Shown: positions 22,951 through 29,822 of the stretch, piece after piece
How positions within the stretch are numbered: the stretch's first letter is position 1
How the letters are laid out: each line of letters opens with the position of its first letter
DNA from: Didymodactylos carnosus
Lineage: Eukaryota; Rotifera; Eurotatoria; Philodinida; Philodinidae
DNA: 29,822 nt
Direction: 5' to 3'
NCBI GenBank assembly: GCA_905250885.1
Contig: CAJNOQ010001631.1
Coordinates: 1 to 29,822, forward strand
Position numbers and translations under genes: made by a program
Notes under the pieces: model-generated
What the model was told of the DNA's origin: nothing
Database searches by the model: none
Seen by the model: the letters and a program-made list of their open reading frames with translations, nothing else

Positions 22951-23617
22951 GATCTGAATAAAACGAAAAACAATACAACAACGGCAAAAAATCTGACAAA
23001 CTAATATGTGTATGTACGCGCGCTTGGTATGAATAAAGATACAAAAGTGAGCACACGGAAACAGGGAAAAAAAATAAACATTTAGTGTGAGCAAACAAAA
23101 CTGGGCGAACATTTAACAACACGGCAAACAGTAGAGAATTAAAAAAAACTGGTATCACTGGCGAAATATAAACAAAAACTTATCGAGTGAACAATAGGGA
23201 AATTCAGCAACGTCATACTACATTGAAGAAAGTTAACTATCATAAGTAGGATCATTTGGTCATATTAGTTCCTTCATTTCTCTATAATTTCGGGGTAGAA
23301 ATATGTAGATACGTCACTATATTTGGGCTAAAATCAGAAAACGATTTAAATAATGGAAAGAAATGAAAAAACTTTATATCAACTATGATATAAGAAGTAT
23401 ACATGCATAACGAAAAACACATTTTAAAAAAAACAACACATTGTCTATTTTATATATACACACAACAATATATTCGGTTGTCGACGAAATCACACTGACA
23501 GACTTCGACACCAGATATAATGAAAAGTCCAGAAATTTTGTGTACCGACTAATAGACAGGCACGTGTAATGCAACGACAAAAATTTTGAGCTTATATATG
23601 ATACAATTCTCTTTGTT

Positions 23618-23686
23618 TTATCGTTCCATTCGAAATGTATCATCACACAGAGTCGGATCAACAGAAAGGTCCGGAGAATTGAGCAA
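23618..23686 (-). CDS. CRTC: CRTC exon 13: terminal exon
   Basis: After acttttag it reads LLNSPDLSVDPTLCDDTFR and then MER, stop. Vertebrate CRTCs end in nearly the same way (EDTFRMDRL). This last exon is in a different frame from the open frame that overlaps it. TAA is at 23620-23618. No AATAAA or ATTAAA was seen within about 300 bases downstream. Confidence 0.92.
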   Translation of the reverse strand: MLNSPDLSVDPTLCDDTFRMER

Positions 23687-26600
23687 CTAAAAGTAAAAAA
23701 GTAGCTAAATTTCAATTTATGTTTTCTGAATGAAAGATTATTTACAAAATCACTATCATCCAATAATTCATCAGAATTCAGTAAATTATCAAATGAATTT
23801 GAAAAATCGGTTAAATCTTTTGATAAATCCGATTTTGCACTGTCAGCATCTAGAACAAATAAACGGGAGTTATTTGATTCTTTATTAAGATTAGATACAT
23901 ACCAGTGAGAATAATATTTGGAATAGTTGGTGATTTTTGACTAGTATTTGTCGATACGGTCATCACTGTTTGAGACTGACAATAAGGGCGTCTAAATAAA
24001 AGAAAAAATGTAAGTTGTATGGCGAGAAATCGGAACGTAAAGAAGATGAAACATGCAGTAACTATTTAAAACTCATGCTATGGTTAAGCGATTGTTTCTA
24101 TTGTTTAACTCCCTTTTTTTATATCATTAGTCATTCATTATACGCGATCGCTTAACCTATTAAGTACCATGATCCCCATTTGGAGATATTAAATAAATGA
24201 TTATTTTCAGATGTGTAAATATTTTTATTATGCAGTATATTGTTGATGAAAGCATAAGATTTGTCTCGTAAAATAATCGCACGACTTTCAAATGACCGAA
24301 AATTGGCTAAGTAAATTTATGGGGGATCTAAGTTTGAAAGCCTAAAAATTTCATAAAATAATATATTAATGAAATTTTATTTTTAAACCTTATTGTGATA
24401 CATCGTTTTATGCATAAAAAGTCAGAAAAATCAAAATTTAAACATCTGGTACTTAGTGAGTTAAGACGTGGAAAGGAAAAAGTCTTTGCAAACAGTATCC
24501 TAAAAAATCTGGTTAAAAGTAGCCAGAAATTTCAGTTTTCCTGAGCAAACAAAAATCGATTTTTCTAAACTGTGTAGTTTTCTGAAAAATTTTCTAGTAG
24601 AAAATATTTCAAAAACAAAAATTTTTATAAACTTTGGAAGAAGAAAGCTTCCTATCTCTCTCCCTCCCTAGTCTGAAACCGTGTTTTATTCTCTAGCAGT
24701 ATATGCTAAGCAAAATAAAAAAGTTAGTATTTATTAGAGATCTAAATGAATATTAGTAAACTAGTTATTTATAGCAATAGCATTACTTGGGAATAGCTTC
24801 ACACACATATGTTTAGTGTCCTGAAAATTAAGTTTACCAAGCTAGCAAGGACAATTCGAAAAGAAATATGTATGATGTTTATCATTACACTTACAGATCA
24901 TCGATAAATGTTGGAAAAAATGTTCTGGGTCGTAAGCAGTTTAAATTATGCGCTGCTGACGACGTTGATGTTGCCGACTGATGGGAATTGGTGTACGATA
25001 CACCATTAGAAGAATTTAATTGGTTATGGGATGAATTGGATGGTTGCTGTGCAAATACAAAGGGACCCTCCTAAATCAAAAATATTAATAATTATTCACA
25101 TAAACTCTTCTTTTTTAATTCATACCAAACTTATTTGATCAAATTGATTTGGTAAAGTAAAATATTGTTGATTATTATCTTGCGGTGAAAATGGACTTAT
25201 ATCATTTGCTGGACTTGCTAATAAATGCGGTGAGCCCTGAGGTGAGTAACTGCTTTGTGACTGTGGACTCGATGATTCAACACGATACACAGTTTGTTGA
25301 TTCTACAACAAAATATATAAGACATAACGGAGAAAATTAAAAGGCCTTTTTTGCTTGTATACCGGACACACATCAGGAGATGGTGAATTTTGTCTTCGTG
25401 GTGAAGTGTTCTTGCCATCACCTATAGGGCTATGTCTGCGACGAATGCTTGGACTCGGTCCTCTGACTGGTCCAACATTCGATGTATGTTGCTGTTGAGG
25501 ACCCTAAAAACGTTTACAATAAAATATATTTTATTCAAACTATGAGTTTATCCATCTACAATTTATTCAGTAGTGGACAAACTGTGACACTTACAAATGA
25601 AAACAGATCATCGGGCGCAGATGAATTATTTTGATGAGTTGGAGATTTCGGTTGAAACTGGTTAAATTGTTGTGAGACTGATGAAGAGGAGGAGGGTGAT
25701 GACGAATAAGACTGTTGTTGTCGATGAGACGTGCCTGATTGATTTTGGAATGATGATAAATCCGGCAATGAACCGCCGTGTGGTGGATGTTGACTCGTAG
25801 GTATCATGAGAACATTCCCGCAACGTACGGGAGGATTGTTTGTATGAGAAACATGATGATTTGTATTCGTAGTATTGTTAGTTTGTGTAAAGTCATTATA
25901 AATTTGACTATCATTGTTTTGATCAAATATATGACAATTATTGGTGATGTTGAATTGTTGGAGATGATGATATTGTTCTTGCGAATATTGATTTAAACAT
26001 TGTGAATCATAGAGCACTATAGGCTACAAATAAAAGTAACTACTTATGACTCATTGAGGCAAATAGACACGCATAGTGAGCAAACTGTGAAATCTGTTTT
26101 TTTGCAGATGATGCCTTTTTAATTGTACCTTTCTTCTCTGGATTCTTTTAATTTTTCTGATGTTCAAAACTGTATAAATTCTGTTTCAAATTGATCTTCT
26201 ACTAATCTCATGTCTCTCAATGTGTCTAAATGTTCTTGGCTTCCTTTTAGTTTTGATCTTTTTCTGTTTGTTTACAATCAACTGTATATTAATAATGTCC
26301 CTTTTTCTGTTGTCTTCTGTCGGTTGTCTTGGTATTCTTGTTTCCCACGAGCTTAGGTGGAACGAACATGCCAGAGACATTGATTATCGCTTGTCTAGTT
26401 CTTTACGTGTGCCACAACTTTCTCTTCTAAACCTCTCGCTTCGCCGTAAATATTTTCGACAGGTACAGTTTTTCAAAATTTATCATCGTCTTAGTCCTCT
26501 TTCCATCTTTTACTCTATTCATCATCCTCATTACTCGACTTTACGCTGTCATCATTCTAAATATGTTCGGATTCCAACCTCTGTCAACGGTTTTTCTTCC

Positions 26601-28093
26601 TAAACAGAACTTTTTTTCGGGCTGGAATAAACTTCCTGAATCAGTTATTTGTTTTTCTTTTTTAACGTCTTTTAAAAAGGCGCTAGCTCAGTATCTTTTA
26701 CAGTAAAGTTCAGCCCTGGTCCTAGTCAAAATAAACTCGTGTCAGTTGTTTTCTTTAACGTTACTTTATTTGTGTTGATTTTTATCGTTTCTTTATCTTT
26801 ATGTTGCATCTTCTAGTCTCTTTTTTTCTTTTTCCTTATTTCATTTTTGTAGTTTGGTTCGAGTTATTGATACTACAGGCCAGGAATCTTTGTTGACTCC
26901 CACTTTTTGTGAATAAATTAGTCTTGGTCTTAATATTGATAGGATAATGAAGACAGATACCGTGCAAAAGATGATAATAAAAATACAAAGATTACTCAAA
27001 ACTTTTCAATATGAAAGAAGTAATTGTTCTTACGCTGACTACTTGGTACAAAGTAATCCAGTCATTATGAAAAGGAGTACAAAAAAGAATGGTACTGAAA
27101 TGCTCTTGATATTTTTTTTCCTTCTTAGAAACATAAGCAAGATGAAAAAAAGTGAATCTATACCTTTACATCTTCCATAGCATAATGATGATTAGGTAGT
27201 TGTCCTAGAAAAGAAGAAGAGCGAAATCAGTAATGTCGGTTAGATATTGTGTATAGAAACACAAAGTATTGTAATATTGAGTTTCTATTCTATTTTCTAC
27301 TAAAAAGAAAAATGTACTGTTGAGTCTTACTATCTAAATTTTTTTCGCAAAATAACAAATATAAACAAATCTGTGCGTGTACCTGACATATCATTGTTTA
27401 TCGGCAATAGAACTGTCGCTGTATGATGAAGTGATGAATCCGAGTGAGTTCTGGAATAAATAAAACATCTCGGTTTTGCTTTTTATTGAGCGACTGGCTA
27501 ATACTTTACCTTCGCCATGGTGCATCAGGGGGCTGTAGTAATCTCTCCGATAAATTTCCATTATTTTCGATCTAAATGAAAAAAATAAATACTGAATAGA
27601 CAAATCTTAATGATCTTTTTAGAATGAAAACATGGTTGTATATTTACTTGTTGTTGATTAGAATGATTATCTGATGGAATAAGTGTCATGCCGTTTTTTG
27701 TCATACTCAGATGAGACTAAAAAACATCAAAGTTAAGAGTTAAAAAATAGTAACAATAATTTGAGATTAAACATACCGGAAAACCGAGACCTTGTTGATC
27801 GTATTTTGCTGAATGTATGTCCAATGAATCAAAATTGCCGCTCACGATATTATTAGAATTATTCACTCCATAGGACTGATACATTATATTGTTTCCCGTA
27901 GGAACAGAGGATCTTTCAACATGCTAAAATAAATTAAGTATGGCTGAAATAACAATTTAAACGAAGAAATCAGTATACAAACTTGTTTTGCTGCTTCAAC
28001 TTCAAAAATAATTTTTGAAAAAGCCGCATCACCCTCAGCAGCCTTTTGCTGCATTAACGCAATTTTCTCGGCAAATTTTCTTGGACTTGTCAT
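23618..28093 (-). CDS. CRTC: CREB-regulated transcription coactivator (CRTC/TORC), 13 exons, 558 aa
   Basis: Spliced model, 5' to 3' on the minus strand: 28093-27983, 27923-27777, 27716-27648, 27571-27510, 27450-27383, 27204-27170, 26023-25595, 25503-25363, 25302-25126, 25070-24895, 23991-23903, 23849-23746, 23686-23618. All introns are GT-AG and all phases agree; the total is 1677 nt. CRTC proteins bind the bZIP of CREB and recruit the transcription machinery. SIK/AMPK phosphorylation and 14-3-3 binding hold them in the cytoplasm, and calcineurin releases them (family knowledge). Seen here: N-terminal CREB-binding segment (SPRKFAEKIALMQQKAAE, residues 3-20); kinase site WRRTHSDSSLHH (Ser133); HGGSLPDLSSF (GGSLPDL at 247-253); Ser/Pro/Gln-rich middle; transactivation domain with IPNIILT (495-501) and acidic tail DDTFRMER ending the protein. 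The start has an in-frame TGA at 28132-28130 and no ATG between. The length is slightly below the roughly 600-700 aa of vertebrate members. The family assignment is firm. Small exons could still be missing in introns 6 and 10. Confidence 0.93.
23746..23849 (-). CDS. CRTC: CRTC exon 12: acidic transactivation segment
   Basis: 104 nt (completes Asp502, then residues 503-536). It reads DLSKDLTDFSNSFDNLLNS and then DELLDDSDF, an acidic/hydrophobic pattern typical of the domain. The donor TTT|gtaaat is embedded in a frame that stays open for over 100 more codons, so an unspliced reading gives a false C terminus. Confidence 0.9.
23903..23991 (-). CDS. CRTC: CRTC exon 11: start of the transactivation domain
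   Basis: After ttatttag the exon completes Leu472 and reads RPYCQSQTVMTVSTNTSQ, then KSPTIPNIILT. PNIILT is the hallmark of the CRTC C-terminal transactivation domain (PNIILTVTGE in vertebrates). It ends ACT G|gtatgt. Confidence 0.93.
24082..24157. repeat. 11-bp perfect inverted repeat in CRTC intron 10
   Basis: ggttaagcgat at 24082-24092 is the exact reverse complement of atcgcttaacc at 24147-24157, with 54 bases between. The right arm contains the left TTAA of the candidate miniature element, and the left arm contains another TTAA. It may be a nested or older insertion of the same family. Confidence 0.5.
24152..24464. mobile_element. Candidate piggyBac-type miniature element (TTAA-flanked) in CRTC intron 10
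   Basis: A 305-bp AT-rich segment (24156-24460) lies between two TTAA tetranucleotides (24152-24155 and 24461-24464). Its ends are inverted repeats: CCTATTAAGTACCA on the left against CTCACTAAGTACCA read inward from the right (11 of 14 bases, the inner nine identical). TTAA target duplication with short terminal repeats starting in C is the piggyBac pattern. There is no coding capacity. The short repeat makes this a candidate only. Confidence 0.45.
24895..25070 (-). CDS. CRTC: CRTC exon 10
   Basis: 176 nt (residues 414-471 plus two bases of Leu472), starting EGPFVFAQQ and ending RPRTFFPTFIDD with the donor at CT|gtaagt. A low-complexity Ser/Thr/Ala stretch separates the two better-kept ends. 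Confidence 0.87.
25126..25302 (-). CDS. CRTC: CRTC exon 9
   Basis: 59 codons (residues 355-413), containing SYSPQGSPHLLASP and SPFSPQDNN, then a tail FTLPNQFDQISL. It is Ser/Pro/Gln-rich, like the splicing/regulatory section of CRTCs. Acceptor tgttgtag, donor TTG|gtatga. Confidence 0.87.
25363..25503 (-). CDS. CRTC: CRTC exon 8
   Basis: 47 codons (residues 308-354), starting GPQQQHTSNVGPVRGPSP and containing RRRHSPIG and a second Arg-Arg-Gln-Asn-Ser-Pro motif. The Ser-Pro sites beside Arg runs resemble the RRR(H/P)SP patches of the CRTC middle region. Phase 0 at both ends. Confidence 0.88.
25595..26023 (-). CDS. CRTC: CRTC exon 7: Asn/Gln-rich regulatory region with GGSLPDL
   Basis: The longest exon, 143 codons (residues 165-307), acceptor tttgtag, donor TTT|gtaagt. 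It contains PPHGGSLPDLSSF (GGSLPDL at 247-253), the second conserved CRTC motif, set in an Asn/Gln/Ser-rich, probably disordered region with a Ser-Pro run. Confidence 0.93.
26095..26940 (+). mobile_element. Decayed, 5'-truncated LINE (non-LTR retrotransposon) fragment in CRTC intron 6
   Basis: Antisense to the host gene. It starts at the reverse-transcriptase catalytic motif FADD (26101-26112). It runs through the C-terminal part of the polyprotein: a CINSVSN-SSTNLMSLNVSK-like stretch, then CLGILVSHELRWNEHARDI (about 26310-26370), then GWNKLPESV and SFKKALAQYLLQ near 26620-26703, stop at 26704-26706. These blocks resemble the end of CR1/Jockey-like LINE ORF2 (thumb region and the WN-LP conserved tail). 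The reading moves between all three frames and has internal stops, so the copy is dead. A GC-poor 3' tail with AATAAA at 26912-26917 follows. Clade not resolved. Confidence 0.8.
27170..27204 (-). CDS. CRTC: CRTC exon 6 (35-nt microexon)
   Basis: Thirty-five nucleotides coding QLPNHHYAMED, with acceptor ttttctag and donor GAT|gtaaag. Both flanking phases fit exons 5 and 7. It is too short to be found as an open frame and was placed by splice-site and phase agreement. Confidence 0.75.
27383..27450 (-). CDS. CRTC: CRTC exon 5: SIK/14-3-3 site Ser133
   Basis: After attccag the exon completes Arg130 and reads THSDSSLHHTATVLLP. Across the junction the motif is W128-R-R-T-H-S133-D-S-S-L137. Arg is at -3 and Leu at +4, as in the RTNSDSALH site of vertebrate CRTCs that SIK and AMPK phosphorylate. 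It ends TCA G|gtacac. Confidence 0.93.
27510..27571 (-). CDS. CRTC: CRTC exon 4: start of the kinase site
   Basis: 62 nt coding residues 110-129 plus two bases of Arg130. It ends in PPDAPWR with the donor at CGA AG|gtaaag. The exon junction falls inside the 14-3-3/SIK recognition motif. Confidence 0.88.
27648..27716 (-). CDS. CRTC: CRTC exon 3
   Basis: 23 codons (residues 87-109), phase 0 at both ends, starting SHLSMTKNG and ending SNQQQ|gtaaat. It lies between the CREB-binding segment and the kinase site. Confidence 0.8.
27777..27923 (-). CDS. CRTC: CRTC exon 2
   Basis: Phase 0 in and out, 49 codons (residues 38-86). It starts after attttag at CAT GTT GAA and ends TTT CCG|gtatgt. The stretch MYQSYGVNNSNN and the following Asn/Ser-rich residues occupy the place of the Tyr-rich GQYYGGSLP stretch of other CRTCs. 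That first GGSLP motif is not conserved here. Confidence 0.85.
27983..28093 (-). CDS. CRTC: CRTC exon 1: CREB-binding domain
   Basis: Residues 1-37. The block PRKFAEKIALMQQKAAEGDA matches the CRTC N-terminal signature (in vertebrates, PRKF-EKIAL--QKQAEETAAF). It ends CAA|gtttgt. It is the most conserved part of the family and fixes the gene start and strand. Confidence 0.95.
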
Positions 28094-29485
28094 ACTATTG
28101 ATATGAGTAAAGGAGTATTGTAAGGAGCATCAGAGCAAGTTGTTAATTAAGAAGTTAACTAGAATAAAAATTCAAATATGTAAATTCAATCTAGAGCATT
28201 CTACTATTATTAACTGACTGTACGAGAACTCTATCTGTAAGTACGATAAAAAATAAATCCACTTAAAAAAATCCATCGATTGAATAGTTTCATAGTGTAG
28301 TGTTTTGTTGATTTGTACGAACGAAAGTAAATCTAGAATAAAAAAAAAAGACTTGTAAATCTGTGTATACTTCGAATGCAAAATGAATAATAACAGTATT
28401 TGAAAGTTTTTATTTCAGAATAAATATTAGAAAGGAAAGAAAAACAGTACTTAGAAGAACACAACCTGGCCAGGTGAAAGAGTGTTTCTGTCAGTTTTAC
28501 ACACTCTTTTTTAAGGCTTGGTTTAATAAGCATTGTACAAACACAAATTAATGATAACCTATCTTGGCCTTAACTACACTAATATAAGATCTTAAGAGAA
28601 CAATATAGTTAATTAATGTTGAAAAAACAAGCTTTGTCTCATTTAAAAAGAATCACATAATTTTTGACCAATCAAATATTTTGAAATCCATTAACAATGA
28701 ATAGTAGACTTAACTATGGCAGAAAATGAATTTCTATTTGAGTGACAAACACTTTCGTGGAACTTGATTATTATATTAATGTTTTTTATTCAAAAAATAT
28801 TAACTATCTTAATTCGTTTTTATGTCAATTCGCTGGTTTACAGTGTGCACCAATATCATGGCGATGAGTCATTCACTGAAGTCTGACCTTGTTTTGATCA
28901 GTTGAGATTATATAAGTTAGACTTAAACGTTACGCATCCAACCAACGCAATTTTATGATTAATTGTTGCATCTAGCTTATTTCAAGCGTCTCAGTCTGAC
29001 GTATATAACATCGAATTTACGAAGTGTTTAGCAAAAGCAGTTAAGAGTGATTAATCGATCCTCAACTGAACTACTCAATTGTGAGAAATTTGTGTTTTAA
29101 TGTTTGAATAAAGCTTTTTCATGTCTAAAAATTGAAATTACTTGAAGGGTCTAAGTTTTCGAAGAACGTTTTGGTTTCAGAAAAGCCCGGCGTTGTTCTT
29201 TTTCGTTCTTCTAACATTTTAAAAGCATTTTTTCCGATTCAGCATTAAAAACTACGTATGAATCTGATGTTTGATCGAGATTTAAGTCAAAGATCTATCC
29301 AGTACAGACGTCTTGGACCCTCTCTGTAGAAAGTTCATCAACAATTTTGCAAACCTATCTAGTTTTTTTTTGTGAAGAGATGAAGCCGATTTTTGTATGT
29401 CGTTAGGACCGTCATTGAACACACTTTAAAAGTCGTTTTTTTTAATTTTGTTCCGTCACTGAGAAAATTCATTTTTTCCAGATCT
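28094..29485. other. CRTC: 5' flank and probable promoter region of CRTC
   Basis: No supported gene. The bases just before the CRTC ATG read tcaatag|t, an acceptor-like AG, so transcription may start further upstream with a leader exon, or the transcript may be trans-spliced. A half CRE (TGACGT, 28997-29002) lies about 900 bases upstream. No other promoter element can be argued. Confidence 0.4.
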
Positions 29486-29590
29486 CTAGCAAATAGATCG
29501 GAGTTATACCAGCAATTCTCAATTTTTTCCCCAGGACTCATTTTTAATGCAATAAACATATAATATGCAGAATAAGCGGCGAAAGCTGAG
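29486..29590 (+). repeat. Left arm of near-perfect inverted repeat at the window edge
   Basis: 105 bp starting ctagcaaatagatcgg and ending gcggcgaaagctgag. It is the reverse complement of 29718-29822 with one difference (gcgaaagc against gcgacagc). The spacer is 127 bp. The match runs to the last base of the window, so the true arm may be longer. Confidence 0.93.
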
Positions 29591-29717
29591 TCTAATGTAG
29601 TTTTTCGTTCTATCCGACCACTTCTGTTTTTTTTTCGAATTTTCACGCCGAAAGATTACTGAGAGTTTCATCCCAAACTGAAAATCAACAAAAAATTTTG
29701 AAATATGTATCGTTCGG

Positions 29718-29822
29718 CTCAGCTGTCGCCGCTTATTCTGCATATTATATGTTTATTGCATTAAAAATGAGTCCTGGGGAAAAAATTGAGAATTGCTGGT
29801 ATAACTCCGATCTATTTGCTAG
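29718..29822 (-). repeat. Right arm of near-perfect inverted repeat, cut by the window end
   Basis: 105 bp starting ctcagctgtcgccgc and ending ctatttgctag at the window edge. It is the inverted partner of 29486-29590 (104/105). Read outward from the spacer, both arms encode the same open peptide (AYSAYYMFIALKMSPGEK, then IENCWYNSDLFA), of no family I recognise. Confidence 0.93.

Larger units (their letters stand above)
16447..23617. other. 7-kb intergenic region between the two genes
   Basis: Between the 3' end of CRTC and the 5' end of the unknown-protein gene, both on the minus strand. It contains T-tract, TA, GT and CT microsatellites, and small open frames on both strands without domain, splice or compositional support. 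A less AT-rich patch near 19860-20160 and another near 21590-21790 are unexplained. Confidence 0.5.

Noticed and set aside
22691..23158. 155-codon minus-strand open frame with His/Thr and Tyr/Ile runs
   Set aside because: The runs come from the TA/TG microsatellite at 22895-22950, and there are no domain or splice signals.
29359..29646. 95-codon minus-strand open frame across the left arm of the edge repeat
   Set aside because: No family recognised. It is open mainly because of the repeat arm. Not called as a gene, but noted with the palindrome.
1..29822. CRISPR array, prokaryotic operon, phage or integron
   Set aside because: There are no regularly spaced repeats and no ribosome-binding sites. 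The intron-split genes show that this is eukaryotic DNA.

Overview
The window is eukaryotic nuclear DNA from an invertebrate animal. It is very AT-rich, has many short GT-AG introns, and has coding exons rich in Asn, Ser, Thr and Gln. There is no prokaryotic operon structure, no CRISPR array, and no rRNA or tRNA that I can support. The 53-91 bp introns, low-complexity Asn-rich proteins, diverse small TE remnants and inverted repeats would fit a bdelloid rotifer. That assignment is inference and is not proven by any marker in the window.

Two multi-exon genes were reconstructed, both on the minus strand. All reconstructed junctions are GT-AG and keep frame. (1) 28093 to 23618 is a CREB-regulated transcription coactivator (CRTC/TORC): 13 exons, 558 aa. 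It has the N-terminal CREB-binding segment, the SIK/AMPK-type 14-3-3 phosphosite, the GGSLPDL motif and the C-terminal transactivation domain ending in DDTFRMER. The last exon is reached only by splicing out of the frame that reads on as a long open frame. (2) 15351 to 1491 is a large gene of unknown function: six exons, 1343 aa in my model. It has no domain I recognise, but it has three sites that match the AMPK/SIK phosphorylation consensus exactly. Its fourth intron is 7.6 kb.

Region by region. 1-1490: 3' flank of gene 2. 1491-2875: its last two exons. 2876-10517: the large intron, holding a diverged direct repeat (4.1/4.6 kb), a long imperfect palindrome (6.46-6.89 kb) and a Tc1/mariner-type non-autonomous element with 117-bp terminal inverted repeats (6.93-7.82 kb). 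10518-15351: the four upstream exons of gene 2. 15352-23617: an 8-kb intergenic or promoter region with microsatellites and a few orphan open segments. 23618-28093: CRTC, with an antisense, decayed LINE fragment in intron 6 and a candidate piggyBac-type (TTAA) miniature element in intron 10. 28094-29485: 5' flank. 29486-29822: a near-perfect inverted repeat (104/105 bp) whose right arm runs off the end of the window.

The two genes may share a theme. CRTC is a known target of salt-inducible/AMPK-family kinases, and its neighbour carries several sites of the same consensus. Co-regulation or a functional link between them is inference only. I found no clearly new biological system. The best leads are the edge palindrome, the uncharacterised kinase-site-rich protein, and the cluster of inverted-repeat elements.
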